A stretch of DNA of 64,000 nucleotides from Wyeomyia smithii (lineage: Eukaryota > Arthropoda > Insecta > Diptera > Culicidae), in NCBI RefSeq assembly GCF_029784165.1, contig NC_073696.1:262800494-262864493 (forward strand), given 5' to 3'. Below the pieces are notes generated by a model that saw only the letters and a program-made list of their open reading frames with translations, did no database searches and had not been told where the DNA came from. The position numbers and the translations under genes are program-made. Positions 1 through 12,647 of the stretch are shown here, in pieces. Each line of letters begins with the position of its first letter. The stretch's first letter is position 1.

Positions 1-1151
1 GCAGTTCAATCAGTTTCCCAATCGACGCCAACTCTATTTCAGAAAGTTTGACATTTTCGTCTGCAGCTTCCACCAGGGTGGAACTTTTCCGCCTAATTTC
101 TTCGCTGCATAAAGGTTTCTCACTCCCTTCGGTTGGATCAGTTATCTCTTCGGTTTCTTCCAAGTCCTTTAACGGTTGAGCTACTTCTTCTGATTGCTCT
201 GGTGGTTCAGATTCTGGTTTAACATTCACTAGCATATTAACATCGACTTCGTCAGTTAAGAATTGATAAAATAACGTTAACTTTTTGTAATTTTCACACA
301 CAGCCCTCAGATGCATTGCCCTATGAAGCTCGTCCGCCTCTAACAAACCATGCTCCTCCAACCCCTCCTCGAAGCTACCGAAAATGTCCATCGCTTTCCG
401 AAACAAACGCGCAGTAATCTTTCGATGTTTCGCTAACATTTCAACACACTGCAGTTTAATCTCTGCCGTCTCAAAGCTTTTGCACATTTCAATTTCCTCT
501 TGCTCTTCCGCGTCGCTTCCATCGCCCGTCTTCAGGCAAATCTTCAGTCGCTTCAATAAATGCAAATCTTTAGCAGTCTTGGACTTAGAATCACTCAGCG
601 CACAATGGAACGGAATGCTGATCTCCTTAAGCGAACAATCGCTCGGATCGAAAAACGTACAACCGAGCCCAGTGTAGCGCACCTTGCTGTTTCCCATGCT
701 GACGCCCATGAAGCTGTGCGTATTATAAATGAGTTGACCGTTTTTGCATGCCCCGAAGGCAGCCACTTTCGGTCCCGTCTGCAGCGCCCACACTTCCAGC
801 ATCGACCGGCGAGGAGCGTAAATCACCAAAAACATTGCCTTCCGGCGGTCAATCCTGGCGGGTCCGCTGTCCGACGTTTTAGCAACCTTTTCGGCTACTT
901 CCATGAAGCCACACTGGGCGTCACGATAGCCCTTCCAAACTCGCAGTGCAATCCCCCTGGAGCAGTCAACCAGGATCACACGGCCCAGATGGTCGGCCAC
1001 TGCTGCCAGGGCGAAATTTGGCGCTAGCCATACCGAGTACGCGCTCCGTTGCTGATCGCACAAACCGAAGCGGCACACCAGCGGTTCCGAGGTGGGAAGC
1101 TGCGGTTCGGACGGAGTCTGCGGTGTCGCTGATGGGCCACCGAACCAAGAG
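1..1151 (-). CDS. Rab3GAP2: Rab3GAP2 exon 3, partial (Rab3 GTPase-activating protein non-catalytic subunit)
   Basis: The minus strand is open across the whole segment from a cacttacag acceptor just above 1151 to the window edge. The first base completes the proline codon split at the end of exon 2, giving SALP-SWFGGPS across the junction. Stretches typical of the family are clear: VCRFGL, then LGRVILVDCSRGIALRVWKG, YRDAQ, and FLVIYAPRRSMLEVW, followed by IPFHCALSDSKSKTAKDLHL. An acidic, Ser/Thr-rich stretch lies near the window edge. The protein pairs with Rab3GAP1; in the family the complex acts as a Rab3 GAP and a Rab18 exchange factor in vesicle trafficking and autophagy. Family members are around 1,300-1,400 residues, so about half is outside the window. 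Reading frames on the plus strand between 384 and 1161 are shadows. Confidence 0.93.
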
Positions 1152-2290
1152 CTGTAAGTGAGGGAACACAATCGGAAAAATGGGTTAAAATGGTAGTTTG
1201 TAACTAATGATGACGAGAATGATTTTACTGTATGAATTTCAAATAAACTGTCCATTTAATTTACTCCATCAGATACACTCCACAGAATTATTTTTTCTCC
1301 TGTTATAACTACTTGAAATATAACCACCTTCGCATGTTTTATGAAATTAGATGATTGATAAATTATATTTATATTTTTATTTTTTTTTCATATACGAACC
1401 CAGAAAAAAAGTTTCAAGAAACTATCAATTCATGGAACTTTCGTCAATACCATAATATTTTGATTCAAACATTTGTTGATTATTACTTACAGAAGAGAAT
1501 TTTTCTCGAACCTTTTAACTCTATTCTTAACTATATATTTGCCGACTTTTACAGATAAAATTAGGTCTAGAATGCTCCAATAGTATTAAATTTCAAGATT
1601 GCTCTTGGTTAGGTTCGAGACTGTCGTATGTTTATGCATGTTTTTGTTATCACAGGATCAATAATTTTAAAATGCCCAAAATACGTGGGTTCTGTAAATG
1701 TAAAATAACCTTGAGAATATATCGATGCAGTTTGGTTGAACAAGAATAATTTTTGTTTCAGAAAAGATAAAACTCATTTAAGTTGTGTTTCAAGAAGATT
1801 CGGCTTTGCTGATTCTTTGTTGTTCGTCTGAAAAGCTATGTAACCGATCTTCGTATGACAGAGCAATTACTGTAAAAGCCCCAACATTGTATCCACTGCC
1901 AACCAATTGGTCGTGTTTCACAAAAAAAACTTGAAAATTTCCACAAATACAATGGTGAAACGAATAGCACGACTGCAAAGAGATGTCACTTTTTTATCGG
2001 GATAGAATTCCCGGGAAATTTCAATTTCCGGAATTCTCGATTCTTTTTTCGAAATTGTGTACACTTATAGGCAATGTTGAGCAACCCGACTCTGAGCAGT
2101 TTCAATTATTTCTTTCATTTTTTCTTTATGAATTTGCTCCTAAGAGTACTGATCGAATTTATGGGAGAATCTATCGAATTTCGGGAAGTGGAATCTCAAA
2201 GCGGTCAGAGTTTTTACGGTTTTTGACCGATAAAAAAAATGCACATAAGGTAGTTAATAAAATTGTCGAAATCGGAACCTTGTTTTTGGA

Positions 2291-2433
2291 TGCCAAATGT
2301 CTTAGAAATACATGAAACGTCGAGATCTGGTATTCTCTTAAAAAAAAATCGCATTGTGGGTCCAATACCCAAGCTTTTTTCAAATTTTTTTTTGAGATCT
2401 CGACGTTCCATCCATTTCTAAGACATTTGACAC
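2291..2433. repeat. Foldback MITE
   Basis: The two ends form an imperfect inverted repeat of about 35 bp. The left arm runs from CAAATGTCTTAGAAAT to CGTCGAGATCT and the right arm is its reverse complement with a few changes. The centre is poly(A)/poly(T)-rich. Pieces of the same family (GACATTTGGCAC and a CTCGACGTT block) recur at 31150-31335. No coding capacity. Confidence 0.7.
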
Positions 2434-2819
2434 AAGAAAAAATTGATTTCATGAACAACTACTTGCGCGTTTTTTAAATTTTGCATGGACATTTTTTTCG
2501 AGAAGACAGAACTTTTGAGCCCTACCGCTGAACGAAATTCGAATAGGGGAATTTCATTGGCACTTAAATGCTACTGTCCGTGAATTAGTATTCGTCATTG
2601 CTCCCACTTTTTGACACTGAAAGTAGTTATTAGTTTGTTTTCGGAATTTAATCCATTTTTTATTTGTAATAATGCTTTTTTATGAATGCAGGGCATTAAA
2701 TCATGTTTTTAATTTTTCTTCTATTTGACAAAAATATCCTAATTCGGGAAACTGCTCCATTATTCATCTTATTAAGCCGATTTTCACGAAGAATGCACGG
2801 ATTAAACAGCAAATTTTCA

Positions 2820-3191
2820 CTAGAGTTTGCAATATTCCCGGGAATGGATTTCCCGGGAAACGGAAATGAAAAATCTCATTTCCCGGGAATTCCCGGGAAC
2901 CGGGAATGGAAAAAAATCTGAGCAAAAATGAGATTTCAAATAAAGTTTATTTATAAAAGGTATCAAACAATCGTTTACAATTTCATTATCAATTCGCATG
3001 GAAAATGGATTAAAAAACAAAACTTTTTCAAGTTCGCTCCAGAAATTCATGATCGATTTTGCAGCAAATGTTAGCAGAAGAGTAAATTTCAGGATTTTTA
3101 TGCCGTCGAACAATCGCCTCAGATCCGCTGACAATTTTTCGTTTAGCCCAAATAATGTAATTTCCTTCTGTAAAACTTTGCTTGAAATCAC
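2820..3191 (-). pseudogene. hAT-like transposase C-terminal remnant
   Basis: A 123-codon frame lies inside the hAT-like element. Its middle (SMRIDNEIVNDCLIPFINKL) resembles the C-terminal dimerisation region of hAT transposases, where a basic stretch is followed by an (R)-(M/L)-x-(D/N)-E-x-(V/I)-(N/D) pattern and a hydrophobic helix. The last 30 codons are simply the TTCCCGGGAA-rich end read as protein. No catalytic DDE residues and no BED zinc finger are present, so it is not functional. The assignment rests mainly on the hAT-type ends and target duplication; the protein similarity alone is weak. Confidence 0.42.
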
Positions 3192-3872
3192 TGAATCACC
3201 GCTGGCGTCTGATTTCTATAATACTTCTAAATCACCGATTCCAGCTCTTGCTACATTTCATTAGAAACTGAAGAGTCCAATACTTTTAGTTTGTTGAAGA
3301 TAAAGCTGACTGTTTGGCAGGCAGGCTCTAGAGCATCTGAATGAAACGTAATTAATGTGAATTCGCGACCACGACCCAAGTTACACTGACTGAGTTTTAT
3401 TAATTTATTTATTTCTGGTCGCATTGATTTACGGATTTCAATTTTTTTATAAATTTACAGGTTTCAAAATTTTTTGTCAATAAACAAAGAAAAAATCAAG
3501 CAACTATCCGCTTAGTAGTAAACTCATTAGCAAAAAAAGACATTAGACGAAAAAAACATTTCTTAATTTTTCCTTCACTGAATAAGACAGCATATATTTT
3601 TGACATATAATTTAAGCAAATAATTTGATATTACACGGCAAGCAAATATTGATCGTCATTTCAAGCAAATATTTACTTCGTATAATGCACACTTTGAAGC
3701 TGCTTTACACTTCTACAACGTAAGTTTCGTGTTTTGATACGATATTTAGTTTTATTATAATATATGGAAGAATTTTCGAGGAGCGCGGGAATCCCGGGAT
3801 CCCGGGAATCAATATTTCTATTCCCGGGAAAAGGTAATTCCCGGGAAATCGTTCCCGGGATTGCAAACTCTT
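2821..3872. mobile_element. hAT-like DNA transposon with TTCCCGGGAA-rich ends
   Basis: The left end is TAGAGTTTGCAAT and the reverse complement of the right end is AAGAGTTTGCAAT. The left end fits the hAT terminal consensus YARNG. The element is flanked by ATTTTCAC (2813-2820) and ATTTTCAT (3873-3880), a 7/8 match to the 8-bp duplication made by hAT elements. Inside each end sit several copies of the palindrome TTCCCGGGAA. The interior carries a decayed minus-strand frame. At 1,052 bp it is too short for a full transposase, so it is a deletion derivative. Confidence 0.75.
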
Positions 3873-4805
3873 ATTTTCATGAAATCATTGAACAAATAAA
3901 CAAAATACACTTACGTGCTCTTATGGATAGCATTGTATATTCAGTTAAGCTAGAATCATCCTGAATTTTGTAAAACAAGCCATATTTCACAACGCTTCCA
4001 TATCCATCTCAAAACTTGAATCTCAAAATCCATCTCAAAACATGAATGAATCACATTATCATGAATGAACGTAGCCGCAGTCCGTCGTAGCAGGTTACCT
4101 AGATATCCGCTGTAGTTGTTTACGTGCAAAAGTGGTAACCTAGGTAACCACTGCAGTGCTGTCGATGTATGTCAGTTATGTCGGAATAATTCACATTTTC
4201 AGTATGATTTTTCCGTATCAAAAGAAACTGATTTGGCAACTTTTGATTATCTTCAACGCAGTGAAAACAGATGAAAATACATACAGTTGAAATTGAGGAA
4301 TTGTAGAAATTCATCTCATATATTTCTGCTAATTCAAGCTTGTTCTAGGAAATTTGAGGTGAACATTTCAAAGATTAAAATATTATTAGTGTAGTGAGTG
4401 ATTTTGTTTAGTGATTAAAATAAAAAAGTGGTGCGCTAGTGATGAACAAAACTTTGGTTGGCTGCTGAACGAGTCCCGTTGTGGCCGTATAGAACAATGG
4501 GCGGATTTTGTTTTCTGAGGTAGGTGCTTAAATTAAATAAGTTTTCGAGTGCTGATGCCCGACTATAATCTCAAATTAGGAGCTTTCAAGTAAGTTTTTG
4601 AGAATTCTACTTTATGAGAAATCTAAAGTGAACTAAGAAGTATCCATTCCATGTATGAGTAGATTGGTTTAGTTACAAAATATACGTTTTTTCCTGTTTT
4701 CAATTGTGTTTTCATGTTGTATGAGATGAATATATGGACTGACATGAATTATGGAACAGTTCCCCTACATAAATTTGTTTTTTTTTTCACTCTTCTTTGC
4801 GTTTT

Positions 4806-4870
4806 TTCTTATTTCCCGGGATTACCCGAAAAATCGAATTTTTATTTCCCGAGTCCCGGGAAGCTGAAAA
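4806..4870. repeat. TTCCCGGGAA-type repeat fragment
   Basis: Several CCCGGGA/TCCCGGG blocks separated by AT-rich spacers resemble the ends of the element at 2821-3872. Another fragment is at 2006-2040 (GAATTCCCGGGAAATTTC). No terminal repeats or target duplications could be assigned, so these look like broken ends. Confidence 0.5.
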
Positions 4871-4953
4871 CCGTCGGGGAACAGACGCTCTACTTCGTGA
4901 ATGCATATGTTCTCAAAAAATTTCAAAATTTATTTTGAGGAAATTATAAAATA

Positions 4954-5061
4954 TAGGGTTTCGAACGTCTTCGTCAGGTGTTTTCTTCGGCAGGTTTTTG
5001 CATAAGATTGCTGCCGAAAACCTGCCGAAGAAAACCCCTAACGAAGACGTTCGATACCCTA
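4954..5061. repeat. Foldback MITE (108 bp)
   Basis: Arms of about 45 bp pair almost completely: TAGGGTTTCGAACGTCTTCG on the left, and on the right the complement of TAGGGTATCGAACGTCTTCG. Both arms continue through a shared TTTTCTTCGGCAGG block. The loop is short, so the transcript would fold into a long hairpin. No coding capacity. Confidence 0.75.
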
Positions 5062-5169
5062 CATTAAATCAAAAAAGAATAAGAATGTTGAACAAATTTT
5101 TACTTGAAGAATAAGTTTCATAAAACTCTTGGCGACTATCTCTCCCGAAGCATCCGTTTTTTCGAGATA

Positions 5170-5315
5170 TACAGTAAAATTTTTTTTTACACGATTGTAT
5201 GCACCGTGAAAAAAACGTGTAAAAACACGTTATTTGGAAAAATGACGTAAAAAACGCATTATTTGGAAAAACGTCGACAAAATCGTGAAAAAAACCGTGC
5301 AAAAATCTTACTGTG
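5170..5315. repeat. Mariner-type MITE
   Basis: Left end TACAGTAAAATTTTT followed by ACACG; right end reverse-complements to CACAGTAAGATTTTTGCACG. The interior repeats a TTATTTGGAAAAA block. The TA before the left end suggests a TA target; the right flank is changed (TG), so the duplication is not intact. Confidence 0.55.
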
Positions 5316-5370
5316 TTAAAGCACCTTAGGCGACATCCATAAATTACGTAATACAAAAAAAGCAAACGTG

Positions 5371-5553
5371 CGATCGATATAACACAACTCATTCTTTAAC
5401 ATCAAAGAAATTGGATGAATTGTTTAGAAGTTATTTCCATCCTTTGAATTATTCAACCCATGTAAATAAATTTTTGTGAATATATGTTCATAACTTCTAA
5501 ACTATTGATCCAATCTGTTTGATGTCAAAGAATTAGTTGTGTTATATCAATCG
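5371..5553. repeat. Foldback MITE (about 183 bp)
   Basis: Inverted arms of about 60 bp, starting CGATCGATATAACACAACT on the left and CGATTGATATAACACAACT on the reverse-complemented right, carry on through TTAGAAGTTAT with a few mismatches. No coding capacity. Confidence 0.72.
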
Positions 5554-6059
5554 TTTATTTCAATAAATCTATGCTTGTTGCTGAAAATTCACAAATACCT
5601 CACTAAAAATGTATTTTTTTAGAAAACAGAAATGTTTCAAACTTAATATATAAATATCTCACAAGAGTCCACTTTGTGTTGGGCTCGAGTCTTAGTAGAA
5701 TCAAGCGATTCGGTGTCAAAAGGAACCATAGCATGAGTTTATTCTCAGGCTCCCATACCATTTACCCTCATGCTCATGCTGAATTCTATAATACTTTGGT
5801 CTAACTTCCTCTTAACCAGTAAATCCCTCTTATAATCGAAACTGGCTAGAGAGACGCACAACGGAACATTTCCAGGGAGTTATAATTAGAGATACTTGGC
5901 AGGAGGAACGAGGCTCGGTAAACTATACAGGTAAGCGTGTGAAAAGAAGAGTAAAACCATGTAACACAAAAGCACGGAAGAAATAAGAATAACCATGCCA
6001 CTTCTCGATAGCGGTATTGCTAATAATAGAAATGCGGGATGCAATATCTCCCACAATAG

Positions 6060-6297
6060 CAGTGGCGACTCGTCCATAGGTGCAACCTGTGCGTTGCACA
6101 CGGGGACCCCAGGCAAAAAATATATTTTAAACGCAAATTTATATTTATATTTTATTGATTTTTAGTTTAACTTTGAAACAGTAACAAATAAAATGACTTG
6201 CGTGACTACGCGGACATGATTGTGATTACTTTTCCAAACTGCGATTTTCAGAATTTGTAGTTGAACAGGCAGGTTCAAAAGGCACGGGTCGCCCCTG
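6060..6297. mobile_element. hAT MITE, 238-bp family, copy 1
   Basis: Ends are CAGTGGCGACTCGT (left) and CAGGGGCGACCCGT (right, reverse-complemented), the CAGNGGCG form common in hAT elements. The flanks are CACAATAG and CACAATAA, a 7/8 match to an 8-bp target duplication. The sequence is clearly homologous along its length to 17580-17817. Non-autonomous. Confidence 0.85.
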
Positions 6298-6725
6298 CAC
6301 AATAAATTAACAATTCTGGTCGCGGTGAGAAAGTCCACAGAGAGAAAAAATTTCCCAAAAACGGTTGCATTGAAAAGGTTGGCTCCAAGAGCATTATGAT
6401 TTGAAATAACTATTAGAATCATAATGCAAAACATGATTCCACCTAAGTAGGTTTATTTTTATCGCTTAAATTTCTTAGGTTATTGAAGATTTTCACTAAA
6501 ATAATGCTGTAAATAAGTTATTTACAAGTATGCAAAAAAAGTTAAAATTGCATATACAGTAGTTCCAATTTTATCCTCGTTCAGCACCACATTAAAAAAT
6601 CTCAGAGTGGACTGATTTGCTATTGACTATGTTAGTACTTTTGCACAACTCTGTGTAGAATAACATCATTTAGGATTTTTCCGAATTTTTAAGCCCTCTA
6701 CATCAGTGAACGTTTGCATTGAAAA

Positions 6726-6944
6726 ATGAACGAAACATGCCGATTTTTCATGGGTTTACCTTCACACGCACTGACGAAACTGCCCATCTATAAGCCAGGT
6801 TCCGGACGGCCGACGACCCTGAGCAACAATAAGCTTCAAACGATGCTGAAGGAGAAGACCGAGGGAAAGGGGCTACATCGCACAGTGCGTTGGTTGTATG
6901 GTAAGACGGGACAAAAATCAGAACTACATGATTTTGTCGACTAA
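6726..6944 (+). pseudogene. Mariner-like transposase fragment (helix-turn-helix region)
   Basis: The frame contains KPGSGRPTTLSNNKLQTMLK, which resembles the segment with a GRP motif in the N-terminal DNA-binding domain of mariner-type transposases (family knowledge). Only this piece is readable. The frame then diverges into unrelated sequence and stops at 6944, and I see no DDE/D catalytic core downstream or in the antisense frames. No terminal repeats could be placed, so this is an isolated relic in the intron. Confidence 0.5.
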
Positions 6945-8210
6945 TGACATTGATGTAATAAGGAAAGTTGTTTATTACCTTTCGAGCTACTAATTGCATA
7001 AAAGCCTTATAAGATTCACTGAATGGTAAAAGAGTCCCAAACGCCAACTTCCTAATCTAACATCAGAAACCGTTTTTTGAATGAAGTCGGACGTTTTTAT
7101 ACATTATTCAATTTTAAATAATTGCTAAAGTGACTCAAATGCAGTTATAACGAGAAAAAAAAAATTTTTTTGTTGAATTTTTTTTGTTATGTTATTTATC
7201 TGATTACTACAAAAATACATGTACATACTCAGATGCATCTTCTGACAGAGACAAGATCATACATCAAAGTCTTTTGATTGCTACTACTCACAACATAGTG
7301 CATTTTTAACTATCAAAACATCATCTAAAAAAACGTAAATAGCGGTTGAATAGGCAAGTTTCGGCAGCTGAAACCACTGCTAGCCTTTAAAGGATACTAT
7401 AAACGATGAGTGGTGAGAAAATAAGAGAGGTATTTTGATATATATTTTTGTAATGTCCAATGTTTTTTAAACACAAAATACGCATGATTGGCGTTTGTTT
7501 TCGTATGTATGACAATAAATCTTAGAACTCTGCCCTCAAACGTATTTTACTTACTTGCTCTTTCAGTTTCCAGTTTAGTTAGTACAATGAAAACCCCCAC
7601 GAGCTGAGGAAACATAAGTGAAACTGAATATTTTTTCAGAAAAATCATTGTTGTGATAAAACTTTTTCGCAGTATGTATAAGCATATTGCAAGTGTATCA
7701 ATGATCTCACGAGGCTACTTATACACGTGCAGTATATTTCAAACATAAATAAAGAGCACTGCGTACTTTATATAGTGAAATATGAAAGTATAATTTTTTA
7801 ATTTTGTCTACGAGACGCTGCACTGTGTATCGGACCTATCTGTGCAACGGACCTATCTCACATCCATCTCAAATCCATCCGAAAATTAGTCTACTGGAAC
7901 TCAGAAATATTTCCTACAACCGGTGACCCAGGTCACGTTTGTGGTAGAATGAGGCATTTAAAGTTTCCCAGGTAAATGATATTCGAATTATTCAAATGGA
8001 ACATTTCAAGGTTGATCCTAGTTTTGTCTATCCTACTTATTTTGACTATCCCCTGTATCTTGTCCGTACATTTGTACTACCTCAATATGGTTGATAACTT
8101 CTGGTGATTTACACGGCGGATAAGAATCCGCTGCAGTTGATTCAGAGTCATGTGCTGTTTCTGAAAAGTTTAGTTCTAACTGTTCGTGTTCTATCAATTG
8201 CCGTTTCATA

Positions 8211-8255
8211 ATATGATGTTTAACCTTAGCCCGTTAAAAGGTTAAAACATCATAT
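8211..8255. repeat. Short hairpin
   Basis: ATATGATGTTTAACCTT pairs with AAGGTTAAAACATCATAT with one bulged base around a 10-base loop. It may be a tiny MITE relic. A second short hairpin-like palindrome lies at 8713-8775 (GGACAAAT ... CTCAACTCGCC ... GTGAGTTGAG ... ATTTGTCC). Confidence 0.45.
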
Positions 8256-9379
8256 TGAGAAGCAACAATTTCCATTTGGTTCGATTTGTTCATTTCGTGA
8301 GTTTCCTAAAAAAATCGAATCGCACTGACTGTTCCATATTTGTCTGTAACGAACCACATTTACTGTCACCCTCGAGTTCAGTCCATCAATATTTCATGCT
8401 GCAATGCCTTTCAATAAAATCGAAACTAGGACATTTGGTAAACGTAACACTGATATTGACGCGATAAACATAAAGTCACAGAAATGCCGCACAAGTGCGA
8501 GTGCCAGATAAGCACCGAAAAGTTACTGATATGTCTAGCAAACAAATTTTCCTCTAAAAGCAGTCGACGTGGAAGAAAAAACGTGCCCGAGTGAGGTGAA
8601 TATTGTTGATGCCTCAAGTTTTCGATGATGATGAAACACATGGCAACCCCAATCATAAAGTAAACATTTCGAAACCCGATAAGATACGAATGATCGAACT
8701 TTTCGTTTTAGGCTAGTGGACAAATGACGGCCTCAACTCGCCTAAAGTGAGTTGAGAAATATTTGTCCGCTTAAAACTAACGCGTTTGGAATTGAATTAT
8801 TTGTAATGAATCAAATTCCGATAAAAAATATGTTTCGCATAGAATAGGATAGAAAACAAATTCCTATGATTTTCATCAATATTTGTGACTGGTGGTAACC
8901 TTTTTATTCGCCAATTTTCATGCTACGTTGCTCGTAACTTTGAAAAAGGGTCATCATTGCACAATAGAGGTATTAATAACCGAACCGGAATTCACCGTTT
9001 GCAGTGCGCAAGGCATCAATCGGCTGCTCATCCTGGGATTTCCCAGAAAGCGAATCGATTTCATTTCTGCTGAAGGTATTTCTGTCTTCCCGAACCAACC
9101 AAGTATGCCAATCGCCCCGACAGACAGGACAAGAGACCAAGAATCACTTCTGGGAACGAAAAATCGAATTTGATTTTATGCCGAACGCATAAAAAGGCTT
9201 CGATGTCACCATGCTGTGATGTAACTTCAATGTACTTATTCATCTTTTGTACGGTTTGCGTGATAAGGCTTCGCTACATCTTCATGCGGTCTTCATTCTA
9301 TTGTGTATTTTATTGGTCATTCTTTCAATTCCAACTTATTTCCTAATGTTAACACCCACACAAAAAAAAAAAAAAAAAC

Positions 9380-12300
9380 AAAAATCAAAGAGGCATTTAT
9401 AAACAGGAATGAACATACCGTGGACTTTAATTAAGACCGTCTCTTAAACAAAATATGTAGAAAAAAGTCGAACTCTACCACGTATTCCACTCACATCCAC
9501 TCGAACAGAATCGAATGACCCTATCAACCCACCTGAAAGATTAAACCCACAAATGTTATGGGTATGAACATGCTTTCTTTGTAGTTCATAGAGTGAGTAG
9601 TAAGTTAAAACATGAAACAAGTAGTGTTGCTACACGTACAATTTTTTGTAGATAATGTATCACATACAAAAATAGATAGCTAAATATTTGTTCAAATTCT
9701 TTGAGTCGCAGGAGTTGCGCAATTCAAAAAGAAAAATGCAAAAATGGCTAAACAAATACCGTTCTTTAAAAGTAAAACACAGATTGATTAAACAACGAGA
9801 TGGTTCAACCTAAGTTCTTTAAAATTCACAGAACAAATAACCATATATAATTGATTCAGATTTGTGTACGCTGTAATTTGTGCCCGCTTAATTTTTTTTC
9901 GCAATTCACAGTGCAGAAGAATATGTGGTTACACTCACTCTACCAGCTATTGTCCTCACATTCACTCCGGCAGAAACAAATGACAGTACATTGCAAATGA
10001 TAACAGAAATTATGTGACAAATGAATAAAAAGTTTGTGTTTAAGGATTTCAAGCACTTCCTTTTCATTCACACACGAGACACAAAACTTCTCGTGCCGGT
10101 TTCACATGTTGTGAAATTGAGCAACGCAGCCGGCTTCTATCTTCGGCTCACTTTATGAATTTCTTGGCAAGACTTAATATATTCGAAGTTTTCTAGTTTT
10201 TTTTTTTCAATATTCTATAGTTTATTGGACACACCCTCAGTGAAAATTCGGTAAAATAAAATCTTCGAAAGCTACCTGCTTCATAAGAACTTTAACCAAC
10301 AACATAAGTATGCTAATAGTACTGAAAACCCATATTTCACAAAACATACCTTTGTAATCACACTATATCAGACTGAACACAACACCACGGTTTACAGTTC
10401 AACTTTTCGGTTCGACTGCTTAGCTTATACTATTCCGACAGACTATTTTTCAAATTATTATATAATGATTCACTAGTCCGTCTCTCTTCTACGTCCAGTT
10501 ATTTTTTTCGCATTCACTCAACCAAAAAAATAGAACTGCCACATCGAAGGTGAGTGATGAATGAATAAAAACACATTCGTTTGTGCGAGTTCTAATTTGA
10601 GGAACTGAAATGCTTCCGTTTCATTCGCACATCAAACACAAAACTTTTCGGACCGCTGCTGCCACTAGGAAACATGAGACCCATGATTCTTGTAGCCATT
10701 AATATCCTCTCCTTGTCACCCACTACTCATAGAGTCAAAAGCAATTTCATCACAAGTTAAATAATGTTAACACAAGCAGCTGTTACTGATAAGGTATACC
10801 ACTGATTCCACCTCTTGCATTCACTCCATCAGAAACGAATGACGGCACAGTGAGAGCGAGAGTAGAAAAAAGTGAAAAAGGGAGCGAGTTCCTATTCGAA
10901 GATTCCAAGTACTTCCCCTTCATTCGTACACAAAACAAAACATTTCAGATGATTGCCACATACTTCTTAACTGCGCATAATCGATTTGTCTTTTTTAAAA
11001 ACTAACAGCGAGTTTTATTTCGAAAGCTACTATATGAAATATACCACTAAGAAAATAAATAAGTAGTCTGCTAATAATACTGGATAAACTATATTTTAGA
11101 AAAACATACCTTTATAATCAAACTACATCAGACTGAACACAATCCCAGAGTTTAGAATTCAACTCCTCGATTGGGATGCTTAACTTGTACTGCTCAGACA
11201 GTTTAACAATATAGTTTTCCATTTCCAAGCGCAGAAGTTGTAGCGCAGCTTAAAAAATTCACACACTAACTACTTCTGCGCATTAAACGGAAGCCAGAAT
11301 TAGATAGGCCGTGGACACACTGGCGCGCCTTGTTGTGAGTTATTGTACAGCCTTAAGTAGAGCTGTACATAAACCTGCGTCAGGGCGAATTGTCTTCGCA
11401 ACACATGCCGCGTTAGTATATTAATAAGCCCCTGTTGTGTGGGGCATGTTACTTGTGGGTCACTGTTCCGGGTGCAGCAGCAATAAATCACCAATAAATC
11501 ACCAATACATGCACCGTGAACTCGTTCGTCAGCAGAACATTTGCACGATCCAAACATAGAAAGAATTTGATTTGATTCACTGGGTAAAATTTTTTATTTT
11601 AGCTTACCGAAAAGTTCATTTTTCTGTCATTTACTTTCTTCTAGCAAATTCTACTGCTGGAATGTAGCTTAAACACTGCTTTGGCTGAAATCTAGTGTCT
11701 TGGTAGTAGTTGTGACAAATGTGTTGTAGACATCTCCACCAGAAACTCCATAACAAACGAATGAACGAAACGAATGACACCACATTGCGAGCGAGAGCAA
11801 AAATAGTGTGACAAGTGAAAGAAAAGAAGAGTTTAAGAGTTCCGTTTCATTGGCATACGAGACACAAAACAGTCCGTACCGTTTCTACCCATGCACTGAA
11901 TAAACAAAATCTTCGATAAATTTCATCACAAATGGAAATTAGAGAAGCCAAGCAACCGTTGGCGTGTGAGACTGGCTGAGAGCAGAAACGAGGTGACAAA
12001 ATTTTGGAAAAGATATAATGAACAAAATTATGTATAATGGTATATTGAATGAGAAGATTTAAGAGAAGCTAAATATCTTGCGACTTTTACACCTAACTAT
12101 ACACTTATCGCAGTCGTATCTAACACACGATTTCGCGAGGATTGGCGATACTAAAATTGCAAGCGATAGGATTCGGAGTACTTCCTTTTCAGTCGCACAC
12201 GACACACGAAACATTCCGTACTGTTAACACATGTAGTGTAACAGGGCAGCACAGAAGGCTTACGTTACCTACTTTATTAAATTTCTCGAATGGATCGAGC
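9380..12300. repeat. Diverged tandem repeat block
   Basis: A core resembling CTTCCTTTTCATTCRCACAC followed by a GACACAAAAC block recurs near 10065, 10610, 10910, 11840 and 12195. Each is preceded by a variable GAACGAATGACRSCACA segment. A longer unit beginning AACATACCTTTRTAATCA and running on into ATCAGACTGAACACAA occurs near 10345 and 11105, about 760 bp apart. The copies are strongly diverged, so the array is old. The segment at 11290-11570 is unrelated to the repeat and I could not identify it. Confidence 0.55.
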
Positions 12301-12647
12301 TGAATTGAATATTATTTCTAACTTTATTTGAACTAGATTTTATGTTTCATGAGATATATGTTTTAAGTCCTTATCGATAGATCAACGATTCTGGTTGTAG
12401 TAAGTCCATAACAAAAATTAGCCCTTAGGGGAACTGTGAGCAAAATTAACAGGGATGGTAAAATAGACACCTGTTTAAATCTCCACTAGCACGTTGAAAA
12501 ATAGTCCAAACTTCATTGGCACCCTATCTAAGAAGCATTTGGAGCTGTTTGAGACAAACTATGCATGAAACATGTAACATCGGAAATATTAAGGGGTAAT
12601 ATCTACCAAAAAAAAATTTTTTACGCCATTTTTTTATTGGCCTAAAT

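Noticed and set aside
1154..1160. GTAAGTG on the plus strand, resembling a splice donor
   Set aside because: It is the complement of the CACTTAC part of the real acceptor on the minus strand.
384..1169. Open frames of up to 155 codons on the plus strand, and a 67-codon minus frame
   Set aside because: They overlap Rab3GAP2 exon 3 in other frames; only the minus frame that continues exon 2 in phase matches the family.
4125..4160. GGTAACCTAGGTAACC as a palindrome
   Set aside because: Its reverse complement is GGTTACCTAGGTTACC, so it is a short direct repeat of GGTAACC rather than a palindrome.
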